Shown: positions 8,204 through 16,622, numbered from the stretch's first letter. The stretch: DNA of 64,000 nucleotides from JALZOC01 sp035758845 (GCA_035758845.1 DASTVZ010000025.1:1-64000); one strand, 5' to 3'. Translations and numbers: made by a program. The notes: generated from the letters alone by a model not told the origin.

Positions 8204-8985
8204 CGGACGACCAATCGGTCAAGACGCGGGTGATCATCGCCGACGACGAGCCGTTGGCGCGGGCGCGGCTGCGGATGCTGCTCGCCGATGAGCCGTGGGT
8301 CGAGGTCATCGCAGAGTGCAGCGATGGTCCCTCGACCATCGCCGCAATTGAGAAGTTCCGCCCGGAGCTGGTGTTTCTCGACGTCCAGATGCCCGGCGGC
8401 TCGGGGTTCGACGTGATTGAAACGATCGGCGCGGGACGCATGCCGTTTGTGATTTTCGTGACCGCGTTCGACCGCTACGCTCTGCGTGCCTTCGACGTCC
8501 ATGCGCTCGACTATCTGCTCAAGCCATTTGACCGCGATCGCTTCCGCGACGCACTCGCGCGCGCGCGCGAACGGATCGAGCGACGTTCCGATGGCGATCT
8601 CGAACGCAGATTGCTCGCCATCGTCAACGATTTGAAGCCCGCGCCGCAGGCGCTCGAGCGTTTCGTGATTAAGGCGGGCGGGCGCGTGTTCTTCCTCCGG
8701 GCCGAGGACATCGAGTGGATCGAAGCCGCTGGCAACTACGTGAAGCTCCACGTCGGCGCCGAGACCCACGTGTTCCGCGAAACGATGAACTCTCTCGAAG
8801 CGCGATTGAATCCCAGCACGTTTTTCAGAATTCATCGTTCCCACATCGTCAACATCGAACGGGTTCGCGAGCTGCAACCCTGGTTCAATGGAGAGTACGT
8901 CGTATTCCTGACGAGTGGCGCGCGGCTCACGTTGAGTCGTGGATATCGTGAGAAGCTACAGGACCGGATCGGAAGGCCGCTGTAA
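8200..8985 (+). CDS. LytTR-family response regulator
   Basis: A 261-residue protein with an N-terminal receiver (acid pocket VIIADDEP, phosphoacceptor Asp in LVFLDVQMPGGSGFD, Lys in DYLLKPFD) and a C-terminal LytTR DNA-binding domain (IEWIEAAGNYVKLHVG, then FFRIHRSHIVNIERVRELQPWFNGEY). LytTR domains bind DNA through beta strands and usually regulate nearby genes. The ATG at 8200 overlaps the kinase stop and gives a compact receiver; upstream in-frame codons lie inside the kinase gene. Its gene ends 5 bases from the convergent C39-barrel gene. Confidence 0.9.
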   Translation: MTDDQSVKTRVIIADDEPLARARLRMLLADEPWVEVIAECSDGPSTIAAIEKFRPELVFLDVQMPGGSGFDVIETIGAGRMPFVIFVTAFDRYALRAFDVHALDYLLKPFDRDRFRDALARARERIERRSDGDLERRLLAIVNDLKPAPQALERFVIKAGGRVFFLRAEDIEWIEAAGNYVKLHVGAETHVFRETMNSLEARLNPSTFFRIHRSHIVNIERVRELQPWFNGEYVVFLTSGARLTLSRGYREKLQDRIGRPL

Positions 8986-8990
8986 CGAAT

Positions 8991-11036
8991 TCATTTGCCC
9001 CATCCCATTGACAGCGCCGTCCGGCCGTCGGCCAGGCCGTGCGCGAGGTCGAATCGAAGAACGCCCGAACCGGGAATCGCAATCCTGAGTCCAGCCCCAA
9101 CATCCGTCTGCCAGCGTTCACTCCGAGGATCGAGCGAGCGATAGGCGCGCGCAATGTCAAGAAACACCGCGGGCGCGAACTTGAGTGGTTTGCGCGAGAG
9201 CTGCAGCCAACGGCGTCCTTCCGCGCCGCCGTCAATGACCTGCCTGCCAAACGTCGCGTCGCGAATAACGCCGTCATCGATCAAGGGATGCGCCCGCAGG
9301 AGGCCATCGCGCCCTTGACCGGTTCCCGCGCCGGGCCAGAGCGCGAGCGGTGCATTGGAGGCGACAACCGTGTCCCGGCCGCGAACGAGCCACACCGATC
9401 CCTCGTTTCGAGTGTTCGAGCGCCACTCGGATCGAAAAGCGGCAGACCACGTGCTGAGTTGACCCACCCACGTTGCGGCCTCCATTCCGAGCACCGCGTG
9501 CTCGCTGGCAAGCCTCGCCTCGACTGCCCCACCTAAGGACAGCGCGCGACTGGCCTCGGCGGTGCCACGATCGACGAATCGATCGACGGCAGCCGTTCCT
9601 TCCCATCGCAGACCGCGAGCGGTCCAGTTGCTGACATGAAACTCGGCACGACGCCGTGCCTCCTCGCTGAGGATGCCGCTGCTTTCGTAGGTCTGCCGCT
9701 CGCCGAACACGCTGACTCCCCACACTCCGCCGAACGGCGCGATCGAATCAAATGCCAGCGCGACGCCCGGGCGACGTTCCCACCATCGCCATGTTCCCGT
9801 CCACGCTTCGCCGCCGCCGCTTGGACTGGCGATGGTGATCAGGGCTTCGCGATCTGTGAGCGCGCGGAGGCCAAGAGCCGTCAGTGCAATTGGCGACGTC
9901 GGCACAAGCGGACGCTCGATGATCGATGCGTCGACTTGTGCACGCCCGTTCTCGCCGGGGCGCATCGCGAGACGTGTCACCTGAGCGGCCGGCAGTTCTG
10001 CGAGTCGGCGGCGCGCGGCAACCAGATCGTGGCGCGTGAGCATCGTTTGGGTCTCGAGTCCGATGACCCGCGCGGCAACGCCGTACCGCGTTCGCTCCAG
10101 CCCGGTGACGTTGACGAGGTCGATGATCGGCTCGCCCACGCGGTTCCATGCGTCGAGTGCACCGTCGGCGTCGTCTTGCAGAAACAGCGCGGTCGCCAGA
10201 ATTCGTGCAGCGAGCGCGTCGGTGGAATCCCTGGCGAGTGCACGACGCGCATCGGCGGCAGCCGCCGGCCATTCGCTGGCCAGCGCATACAAGCCCGCCA
10301 TTTCACGCCATGGCCCGGCGGCGTCTGGACATCTGCCGGCCGCCAGTTCGAACAGCCGTCGTGCGCTTACCACGTCGTCGGCGCCGGCAAGGCGAATCCC
10401 TTCATTGATCAAATCGCCGCACGCCTCGTCCGCCGCGTGGCGCGGCGTTCGAACCGCCGGCACCTCGATGTCCCGGTCGAGTGTGACCGATGGATTTGCG
10501 TGCGACGGCGTCGCCATGAGCGTCCACCTGTCGGACGCCGCCCACAGTTTGAGAAACGTTTTCTCGTCAAGGATGCGAAACGGCGCGCGCGCGGGATCGT
10601 GCACGATTACACGTCCGCCGGCCCACCCGACGATCACGACATAATGAAAGCGGTCTGGCCGATCCTCGATGAGGACCACGACAGGCTGCCCCGCCGCCAG
10701 CCGCGCCGTGACCTGATCGCGATCGCCACGACTCGATTGCGCATCGAATCCTCGCGACCGAAGCGCGGTGACGAGATCGCCGCCGTGAATTCCTGACGCT
10801 GCGGGATCGACAAGGTCGGCGAATGTCTCGGCATAGATATTCGTCCTGCCCCAGTACCGCATGAGCATCGCGATTGCCGCGCCGCCGCAAAGCGCCTCGC
10901 TCTGCGGCAAGTATGGAACATTGAGTAAATGCAGTTCGGGAGTGGGCGCCTGCCCCGGCGCAGAGGAAACCGGCATCGCCATCGCCGCCGTCACGAGAAC
11001 GACGGCGATGACCAGGCGTTGCGTCAGACTGCTCAA
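8991..11036 (-). CDS. Secreted C39 cysteine peptidase-TPR-POTRA-Omp85-like barrel fusion (PA2778-related)
   Basis: A 681-residue exported protein with an unusual order of parts. A signal peptide (1-26) precedes a C39-like peptidase domain with candidate triad C50 (SEALCGGAAIAML), H131 (RFHYVVIVGW) and D147 (VHDPARAP). TPR-like helices follow (about 205-300), then a POTRA-like module (about 305-376, VNVTGLERTRYGVAARVIGL to VDASIIER) and a beta-rich C-terminal third (385-681) resembling an Omp85/surface-antigen barrel. The family relatives I know (PA2778 type) stop after the TPRs, so the POTRA and barrel are extra. The start is TTG, overlapping the stop of the upstream PA2779-like gene in TTGA. 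The domain order is seen by reading; peptidase activity and outer-membrane insertion are inferred. Confidence 0.8.
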   Translation of the reverse strand: MSSLTQRLVIAVVLVTAAMAMPVSSAPGQAPTPELHLLNVPYLPQSEALCGGAAIAMLMRYWGRTNIYAETFADLVDPAASGIHGGDLVTALRSRGFDAQSSRGDRDQVTARLAAGQPVVVLIEDRPDRFHYVVIVGWAGGRVIVHDPARAPFRILDEKTFLKLWAASDRWTLMATPSHANPSVTLDRDIEVPAVRTPRHAADEACGDLINEGIRLAGADDVVSARRLFELAAGRCPDAAGPWREMAGLYALASEWPAAAADARRALARDSTDALAARILATALFLQDDADGALDAWNRVGEPIIDLVNVTGLERTRYGVAARVIGLETQTMLTRHDLVAARRRLAELPAAQVTRLAMRPGENGRAQVDASIIERPLVPTSPIALTALGLRALTDREALITIASPSGGGEAWTGTWRWWERRPGVALAFDSIAPFGGVWGVSVFGERQTYESSGILSEEARRRAEFHVSNWTARGLRWEGTAAVDRFVDRGTAEASRALSLGGAVEARLASEHAVLGMEAATWVGQLSTWSAAFRSEWRSNTRNEGSVWLVRGRDTVVASNAPLALWPGAGTGQGRDGLLRAHPLIDDGVIRDATFGRQVIDGGAEGRRWLQLSRKPLKFAPAVFLDIARAYRSLDPRSERWQTDVGAGLRIAIPGSGVLRFDLAHGLADGRTALSMGWGK

Positions 11037-11422
11037 TCGGCGATGACGACGATGAGAATGATGATGAGCAGGACGATGATGATGGTGGTAGTCGAGATGA
11101 CGACGGTGCTTGCTCCGCCGGCAAGAGTGTCCTGCGCTTGTCGCGCTTGCTGGGCGGCCTGCTGCAGGTCCTTACCATGAAGCATCGTCACTGCCGTTTG
11201 AGCCTTCTCGATCGATAAACCAGCCTTGGCGGCGATGTCTCGCACCTCCTGACGTTGCAGCAGGGACAGGATGACGTCACGATCCGCCTGCTCCTGACTC
11301 ACTCGCTGCTGCACGGCCTTGTCGAGGGCCGCTCTGCCGATCACATGATCCTGAGCGCTCGCCGCTGGAACCATAATCAAGAAGGCAAGACATATTGCGA
11401 GAAAACTCCGGCACAATCTCAT
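11033..11422 (-). CDS. PA2779-family small exported protein
   Basis: A 129-residue protein with a signal peptide (about 1-23, ending SAAQ-like ASAQ), a helical middle (QQRVSQEQADRDVILSLLQRQEVRDIAAKAGLSIEKAQTAV) and a C-terminal hydrophobic helix (STTTIIIVLLIIILIVVIAD). This matches the PA2779 family, which is usually found beside PA2778-like C39 peptidases, as here. The stop overlaps the TTG start of the peptidase-barrel gene, so the two should be produced together. Function in the family is unknown; it may be a substrate, a chaperone or a membrane partner of the peptidase. Confidence 0.75.
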   Translation of the reverse strand: MRLCRSFLAICLAFLIMVPAASAQDHVIGRAALDKAVQQRVSQEQADRDVILSLLQRQEVRDIAAKAGLSIEKAQTAVTMLHGKDLQQAAQQARQAQDTLAGGASTVVISTTTIIIVLLIIILIVVIAD

Positions 11423-11439
11423 CTGAAGCCTCCGTCTCT

Positions 11440-11560
11440 AGCTGGCGCGGTCTAAAGACCGCCCTCCATCGCGACTTGTTGCTGGCGCGGTCTGTAACAC
11501 TGCGCCCTTACATCGCGATTTTTCGACCGCGTGGCGCGCGGTCTTTAGATCGCGCTACAC
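11440..11560. repeat. Cluster of TCTAAAGA-core palindromic elements
   Basis: Three related copies. A perfect-stem copy, GCGGTCTAAAGACCGC, sits at 11447-11462. A degraded copy starts GCTGGCGCGGTCTGTAA at 11481. An inverted copy is GCGCGGTCTTTAGATCGCGC at 11536-11555. They fill the gap between the PA2779-like and pilT genes. The same core with different flanks occurs at 20642-20659. They look like dispersed palindromic (REP-like) units and have no T-run. Confidence 0.65.
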
Positions 11561-11595
11561 GTGGGGCCTTCAAGCAAGCGACAGACCAGCGCATT

Positions 11596-12747
11596 TTATG
11601 GATGAGATGGCGGGACACTGCCCGCCAGCTGCTCGAATTCGTCGGCATGGGGCGCTCTTGCGTGGGCCTCCCGCCAGTCGACGAGGCCGTCCTTGACGAG
11701 GCGAGCCAGCGATTCTTCGAACGTAAACGACCCGTTCCGTCTCGTAATTGTGATCTCCTGATGCAGGTGCTGTAGTGCGTTGCGTCGGACGTGCTGGCGC
11801 GCGCCGTAGCTCACCATCAGAAGTTCGGACGCCGGCACCAGTCCGCCTCCCTGCTTTGGCAGCAGCGTCTGGGTCATCACCGCCGCGAGCGCCATCGATA
11901 ATTCCTGGCGAATCGTGTTCTGGCGTTCTGAGGGAAATGAATCCGCAATGCGGGAGACCGTCGAGCCAACATCGGTTGTATGAAGCGTGGACAATACGAG
12001 GTGCCCCGTCTCGGCGGCTGCAAGTGCGATTCGCATCGTTTCCGGATCGCGCATCTCGCCGACGACGATCACGTCGGGCGCCTGTCGCACGGCAGCGCGC
12101 AAGGCCGTCGGGAAATCCGGGGCATCGACGCCAATCTCGACCTGCTCGATGACCGATCCCTGATGGGAATGCTCGTACTCAATTGGATCTTCGATCGTGA
12201 CGATATGCCGTGCCGCGCGACGGTTGATGTCGTCGACCAGGGCGGCAAGCGTGGTGGTTTTACCCGAGCCAGTCGGGCCGCCGATGAGCACCAGTCCGCG
12301 AGGAAGCTGCGACAGCAACTCGACTGACGGCGGAAGCCCGAGCGTCGCGAGACGTGGAACTCGCGTCGGCAGTAACCGGATTGCCGCTGCGGCGCGTCCC
12401 CGTTCGCGGTGCAGGTTGATACGGAACCGGCCGACGCCGCTCAGGCGAAATGAGGCATCAACGATATGGGCGTCGCGGTAAATACGGCGAGCGTGCGGAG
12501 GGAGCGCAGGTAGAACGGCGTCCTCGATATCAACACCGTCGAGCGGTCCTTCGGCGAGCGGCAACACGCGGCCGTCAACGCGAATCGACGGCGGCGCGCC
12601 TGCCACGAGCAGCAGATCGCTTCCGCTACGCGCCGCCAGCAGCCGGAGCCATCGTTCAATTCGAGCGAGATCCCCCGTCGAGGGTGCGGGTGCCCCGGTT
12701 GAGTGGAGTTCGAGGATCAGCCGATCGATCTCGTCGTCGTTCGTCAT
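11596..12747 (-). CDS. pilT: Type IV pilus retraction ATPase, PilT/PilU type
   Basis: A 383-residue secretion ATPase of the PilT group. It has an N-terminal PAS-like domain (SGSDLLLVAGAPPSIRVDGRV), Walker A GGPTGSGKTTT, an Asp box (VTIEDPIEY), Walker B DVIVVGEMRDPET and the His box STLHTTDV, all intact. PilT hexamers depolymerise pilin at the inner membrane and drive twitching. No other pilus gene lies in the window, so this is a solitary copy. A TACAAT hexamer on the minus strand (12765-12770) stands 17 bases before the ATG. It could be a second paralogue (PilU-like); the symbol is by motif only. Confidence 0.87.
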   Translation of the reverse strand: MTNDDEIDRLILELHSTGAPAPSTGDLARIERWLRLLAARSGSDLLLVAGAPPSIRVDGRVLPLAEGPLDGVDIEDAVLPALPPHARRIYRDAHIVDASFRLSGVGRFRINLHRERGRAAAAIRLLPTRVPRLATLGLPPSVELLSQLPRGLVLIGGPTGSGKTTTLAALVDDINRRAARHIVTIEDPIEYEHSHQGSVIEQVEIGVDAPDFPTALRAAVRQAPDVIVVGEMRDPETMRIALAAAETGHLVLSTLHTTDVGSTVSRIADSFPSERQNTIRQELSMALAAVMTQTLLPKQGGGLVPASELLMVSYGARQHVRRNALQHLHQEITITRRNGSFTFEESLARLVKDGLVDWREAHARAPHADEFEQLAGSVPPSHP

Positions 12748-12764
12748 GCAAGCCGTCGGGGCGC

Positions 12765-12770
12765 ATTGTA
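12765..12770 (-). promoter_or_regulatory. Candidate -10 element for pilT
   Basis: TACAAT on the minus strand (five of six consensus bases), 17 bases upstream of the pilT ATG at 12747. No convincing -35 box is visible in the adjacent pyrimidine-rich tract. Confidence 0.35.
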
Positions 12771-12771
12771 A

Positions 12772-12836
12772 ACGACCTTTTGCCGCTTCTTTTACCTTTT
12801 CCCTTTTCCCTTGTCCCTTGACTGCTTCTCGTTGCT
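12772..12836. repeat. TTTTCCC low-complexity tract
   Basis: A run of TTTTACC, TTTTCCC, TTGTCCC and similar heptamers between the ADOP remnant and pilT. Its complement contains AAAAGGGAAAAGGTAAAAG, which also occurs in the tract at 23240-23311, so the two belong to one family. Confidence 0.7.
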
Positions 12837-13125
12837 TTATTCATCCCTCAACACCACCATCGGATCCACCCGCGTTGCGCGGCTGGCCGGTATGTAACAG
12901 GCAACCAGCGCGACAAAGGCGATGAAGGCCGCAACGCCCGTGAGAGTTGCCGGATCGGATGGGGTCACGTTGAACAGTTGCGTGCGAAGCAGCCGTGTCA
13001 ACCAGAATGCGGCGGCAAGCCCGACCGCACGTCCGACAGCTGTGAGCCGCCCATCGTCTTCAAGTAGTCCAGCGTTACGGTCTGGTAATGTGTCGAAGCG
13101 CGTAGATGAGGTCCTGTCGCATGGC
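12837..13125 (-). pseudogene. Remnant of an ADOP (MacB/FtsX-like) permease
   Basis: Two pieces of one family are visible in different frames. A short N-terminal piece, MRQDLIYALRHITRP (start at 13122), is the typical opening of acidobacterial duplicated orphan permeases. The C-terminal piece (GLAAAFWLTRLLRTQLFNVTPSDPATL to SRATRVDPMVVLRDE, ending 12837) is the last FtsX-like membrane part. The middle of a protein normally near 800 residues is missing, so this is an internal-deletion remnant. It supports the Acidobacteriota assignment. Confidence 0.75.
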
Positions 13126-13239
13126 GATGGCTTGGACGTCCGCCATCGCTGGAGGGTTTGCGTCGCTTCTGCCGTGACTGACACGGCCGCCGCAATCCCC
13201 ACGGCTTCCAGATTCGACCGCGACGGCCGTACGACCACC

Positions 13240-13390
13240 CGAATGGGACGAACAGCGCCACGTTCGCAAGAAAATCACGCGGCCGATCCGCTGGATCTGT
13301 AAACGGAAGCGGATGTCCTCGATCCCACTGCGGGCGCGGAACGAACCCGCGCCAGGGAAAGCTCATCGCCAAAACGAGTGGGACCCACCA
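13240..13390 (-). pseudogene. Fragment of a VanZ-like membrane protein
   Basis: The minus frame reads PLVLAMSFPWRGFVPRPQW and then PFTDPADRPRDFLANVALFVPFGW, the hallmark of VanZ-like proteins (an Asn in a membrane helix followed by FVPFG). It breaks off after about 50 residues where the ADOP N-terminal piece begins, and the preceding frame has a stop. No complete gene can be drawn. The call is by motif reading only. Confidence 0.5.
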
Positions 13391-13463
13391 GACTCACAAC
13401 GGTACGTCGTGCGCACGACTCATCGAATCAGGATCCAGCAAGGACAGCGCCGGGATCCGACGT

Positions 13464-14207
13464 CTATGGGGATCTATCCGATAGATTCTTCGGCGAGCGC
13501 TGGTTCAGCAGATCGACCAGCGGCTGCGCGCTCGTTGGCACGGGGATCGCCGCCCCACGGACGATATCGCGCGCGGTCATCTTCATGCCGTAGACGGCCG
13601 CGTTTCCGTCGGTGTCCTGGCGCAGCGTCGAACCCTCGAGCGACACGCCGGCAAAGAGCCCACGGGCTCGCGAGTAGGTGAGAATTTCCGCGCGCATGGC
13701 GATATCGGTCGATGCGCCCGCTGTTCTCCCCTTTGGCCCGGCAGCCGCCGATGCATCGCCCCCGAGCTTTACCTTGCTGCTCAGAATTGAATCCGCACCG
13801 CGATCGTTCATCACCAGCAGAACGTAGTCGGTCGCCTGTCCACCGAGTTGCAGACCGATGCTGCCCCCTTCGAGAATGACCATCGCCGGCGCGCCCCATG
13901 AGCCATCGAACGCTTGCCCGCCCCGGCAGTCCATGACGCCACGGCCATAACTGCCGCCTATTCCGACGGCAATCTTCTTCACCGAAGGAATGACGATCAC
14001 GCACTCGGCTCGATCCAGCAGATCCTTCGGAATGCTGTCAGGCATCCCCATGATTTCCTTCAGCACGGTGGTGCTGTTTTCAATTCGGTCGATCTCCTTC
14101 TGCGCCAGCAGGGGCGTTCCCAATGACGTCGCGAGCAGGCACATGCCGAACAGCCGCTTCTTCACTCGACCGATCCTCTGAGCTTCTGCATCAACATTCC
14201 GATTCAC
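13464..14207 (-). CDS. SYLF (Ysc84) lipid-binding domain protein, exported
   Basis: A 247-residue protein with an N-terminal signal segment (RLFGMCLLATSLGTPLLAQ) and a SYLF domain covering most of the rest: IPKDLLDRAECVIVIPSVKK, GGSYGRGVMDCR, GSWGAPAMVILEGGSIGLQLGGQATDYVLLVMN and a final YGMKMTARDIVRG. SYLF domains bind phosphoinositides in eukaryotes; bacterial versions are envelope proteins of unclear role. GTG 14207 is chosen because GGAGGAGGA lies six bases before it. A longer frame to 14354 would start inside a tandem repeat and is rejected. Confidence 0.85.
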   Translation of the reverse strand: MNRNVDAEAQRIGRVKKRLFGMCLLATSLGTPLLAQKEIDRIENSTTVLKEIMGMPDSIPKDLLDRAECVIVIPSVKKIAVGIGGSYGRGVMDCRGGQAFDGSWGAPAMVILEGGSIGLQLGGQATDYVLLVMNDRGADSILSSKVKLGGDASAAAGPKGRTAGASTDIAMRAEILTYSRARGLFAGVSLEGSTLRQDTDGNAAVYGMKMTARDIVRGAAIPVPTSAQPLVDLLNQRSPKNLSDRSP

Positions 14208-14261
14208 GCGCAATCCTCCTCCATCTACATTAGACTGCTTTTGCATCACCTTGGTCGCGAC

Positions 14262-14390
14262 CACGGAAGAACACGGATTAACGGGCCACGGAAGACCGCG
14301 GAAGAACACGGAAGAACACGGATTAACCGGCCACGGAAGACCGCGGAAGAACACGGATTAACCGGACCACCGAAGAACACGGACGGCTCG
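14262..14390. repeat. Tandem CACGGAAGAACACGGATTAAC array
   Basis: Imperfect tandem units built from CACGGAAGAACACGG, ATTAACCGG and CCACGGAAGACCGCGG, repeated about three to four times between divergently transcribed genes. There are no unique spacers, so it is not a CRISPR. A related stretch (GCTCTTCCGTGGTCTAGG) is near 59889 on the plus strand. Confidence 0.75.
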
Positions 14391-14431
14391 CGAACCGCGC
14401 ATCTCGGATGCCGCACCCCGGATCCCGGACA

Positions 14432-14460
14432 ACGACAGATCATTAATCAGCAGGTATCAA
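14432..14460 (+). promoter_or_regulatory. Candidate promoter for the HAMP-PP2C gene
   Basis: ACGACA at 14432-14437 and TATCAA at 14455-14460, 17 bases apart. The ATG at 14470 follows the -10 box by 9 bases and lacks a Shine-Dalgarno sequence. Each box matches four of six consensus bases, so this is tentative. Confidence 0.35.
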
Positions 14461-14469
14461 CCCCGATAA

Positions 14470-16527
14470 ATGTCACTCCGCACCCGACTCATTATCGCGT
14501 TCGTGTTGCTGTCCGTCGTGCCGCTTTCCGCGGTCACGTTCCTGTCGTACTTATCGTCCGTGCGCGCATTCGAGCAAGCCGCCCAACGAGAAGCAACTGA
14601 GAGCGCGATTGATGTCAGTCGCCGCATGGAAATGATCACCGCCGATCTGGCGCGACGCATGGATCGGTTGTTCGCGACGGGCACGTCGGCATCAGCCGGT
14701 TCTGCCGCTCCGGATCCGCAGATGGTTCGCCAGACCGTCGCGCCGCTGCTCGGCGAAACGGCGGCGCTGGTTGAGCGCGTGGAGTTCCATCCCGCTCCAG
14801 ACGCGCCCGCGCCGCCGGCAGCTACGACAGACCCGAACAGCGTGCCAATTCCCATTCCGCCGCAGCGTGGGGGCGGAGGGCGCAGACGCGGCCAGTCTGG
14901 AGGCCCGCCACGCGTCCCAGGCGCGCCAAACCCGCCAGGGATCGGAACTCCACCGGGACCGCCGCCTCCGGGATCGCAGGTCATCGTGATGGACATTCCG
15001 CGGATCGTCGCCGAGGCCACGCGCGCGGCATCGGAAGCGGGCGCCGCGGCACTCGATCCGAAAGCCCGCGCAAAGATCGACAAACAGATCGAACAGCAGA
15101 TCGAACAGCAGCTTGCGGCCAACGAGCAGAGTCTCAAAGCAATGGCCGCGGCGCTCAGCCGCGAAACCGCGGCACGTACGGCAGGACAACGACCTGCCAT
15201 GGACGTGCAGGGCCGCAATATCGAGGTTGAGATTCAAAAGGACGGTCGCGTCATCGGTCATGCCAATGCGATGTTGAATCTCGATCGCATGCTGCGCGGC
15301 GTGCTTGGGTTCGCCCGCCGCGATCAAGGGGAGATTCCGTTCGCGATCGATCGACAGGGCGCACTCTACACTCCCGAGGCGTCAGACAAGACGCGGCTCG
15401 AGGCGCTCGGAGCGGAGCGTACGGCGACCGTCGCCGCGTCCGGGACGCCGCGCCGGAGCGGCGACTGGATCATCGTTGCGCGCCGCGCGCCAAGCGGAAT
15501 TATTTTCGGCATCGCCCGACCGATCGGCGCCTCGCTTCGTGAAATCCAGCGGGTGGCGGTGCGCAATCTCGGCCTCGGGCTGCTCGTGATCGCACTGGCA
15601 TTTGTCGGAATCATACCGATTTCGCACCGCATGACCCAGCATCTCGCCACGCTGACCAAAGGCGTCCATCAGCTTGCGAGCGGGGATTTCCAAACCCGCG
15701 TGCCAGTGCGATCGAAAGATGAATTCGGCGCGCTCGCCGGCGCTTTCAATCAGATGGCTGAAGATCTCGAACGTCACGAAGCCCTGGTGGTCCAGCAGGA
15801 GCGGCTTCGCAAGGAACTTGAATTGTCGCGTTTGATCCAGACCGAGATGCTTCCGCGAGGATCGCTGCGATCCGGCCCCGCAGAGATTAGCGGGGTCTCC
15901 ATTCCCGCACGCGAAGTGGGCGGCGACTTTTTTAACTATTTCGTTCTGCCGGACGGCCGCCTGGCGCTTCTCGTTGGCGACGTGTCAGGCAAGGGCGTCA
16001 GCGCCGCCATCCTCATGGCCAACATTCAGGCGACGTTGCGCGCACGGCTGCCGCACGAAACAAATCTCGCCACGCTTGCCGATCGGCTGGATCGGGAGCT
16101 CGATCAGAACACGCCCGGTGGCGTGTACTTGACGCTGTTCCTCGGCATTCTCGAAACCGACGGACGATTGCTTCGCTATGTAAACGCCGGACACAACCCG
16201 CAATTTGTGTTACGCGGAGCAACCGGCATTACTTCACTCGCATCGACCGGGATGCCGATCGCGCTCTATGCCGGCCATGGCTACAGCGAAGCTCGAATTG
16301 ACCTTGCGCCTGGCGATCTCCTCTTCTTCTATACCGACGGTCTGGTCGAGACGGAAAACGAGCGGAACGAGATGTTCGGCGCGGAACGATTGCAGAGCAT
16401 TCTCGGACACGAGCGGGCCGAAACTATCGACATCATCCTTCACCAGGTCGAGAGGAGTGTGATGGCGTTCCGAGGCTCAGCCGAGCCTTTCGATGATGCG
16501 ACGATGATGGCCCTCCGCATCAGTTGA
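14470..16527 (+). CDS. Membrane HAMP-PP2C phosphatase (RsbU/SpoIIE type)
   Basis: A 685-residue sensor phosphatase. Membrane segment one is at about 7-28, a periplasmic sensor spans about 29-360, membrane segment two is LGLGLLVIALAFVGIIPI near 365-385, HAMP runs about 386-440, and a PP2C_SIG domain runs from about 480 to the end (GGDFFNYF, VGDVSGKGVSAAILMAN, FYTDGLVETEN, FDDATMMAL). The periplasmic part has a Gly/Pro-rich insert (about 120-175) and a coiled coil (IDKQIEQQIEQQLAANEQSL). The output should dephosphorylate a STAS antagonist in a partner-switching path. It lies just upstream of a lone receiver gene. Confidence 0.88.
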   Translation: MSLRTRLIIAFVLLSVVPLSAVTFLSYLSSVRAFEQAAQREATESAIDVSRRMEMITADLARRMDRLFATGTSASAGSAAPDPQMVRQTVAPLLGETAALVERVEFHPAPDAPAPPAATTDPNSVPIPIPPQRGGGGRRRGQSGGPPRVPGAPNPPGIGTPPGPPPPGSQVIVMDIPRIVAEATRAASEAGAAALDPKARAKIDKQIEQQIEQQLAANEQSLKAMAAALSRETAARTAGQRPAMDVQGRNIEVEIQKDGRVIGHANAMLNLDRMLRGVLGFARRDQGEIPFAIDRQGALYTPEASDKTRLEALGAERTATVAASGTPRRSGDWIIVARRAPSGIIFGIARPIGASLREIQRVAVRNLGLGLLVIALAFVGIIPISHRMTQHLATLTKGVHQLASGDFQTRVPVRSKDEFGALAGAFNQMAEDLERHEALVVQQERLRKELELSRLIQTEMLPRGSLRSGPAEISGVSIPAREVGGDFFNYFVLPDGRLALLVGDVSGKGVSAAILMANIQATLRARLPHETNLATLADRLDRELDQNTPGGVYLTLFLGILETDGRLLRYVNAGHNPQFVLRGATGITSLASTGMPIALYAGHGYSEARIDLAPGDLLFFYTDGLVETENERNEMFGAERLQSILGHERAETIDIILHQVERSVMAFRGSAEPFDDATMMALRIS

Positions 16528-16587
16528 TGGCGGCTGAGTTTTCATCGCAACTCGAGCGATTCGACCTGGCAGAGCTTACGATTCGGG

Positions 16588-16616
16588 GTGGCATTAAATT
16601 CTTCTTCCGCTAGAAT
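16588..16616 (+). promoter_or_regulatory. Candidate promoter for the lone receiver gene, leaderless
   Basis: GTGGCA at 16588-16593 and TAGAAT at 16611-16616 with a 17-base spacer. The GTG start at 16623 falls six bases after the -10 box, where transcription should begin, and there is no Shine-Dalgarno sequence. A leaderless mRNA is inferred. Confidence 0.5.
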
Positions 16617-16622
16617 AGCGTC

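Noticed and set aside
9636..10796. A 386-codon plus-strand frame inside the C39-barrel gene
   Set aside because: It is antisense to a gene with signal peptide, catalytic motifs and coupled start; its translation is Arg/Cys-rich without any domain.
14262..14390. CRISPR-like look of the tandem units
   Set aside because: Units are contiguous and imperfect, with no unique spacers and no cas genes in the window.
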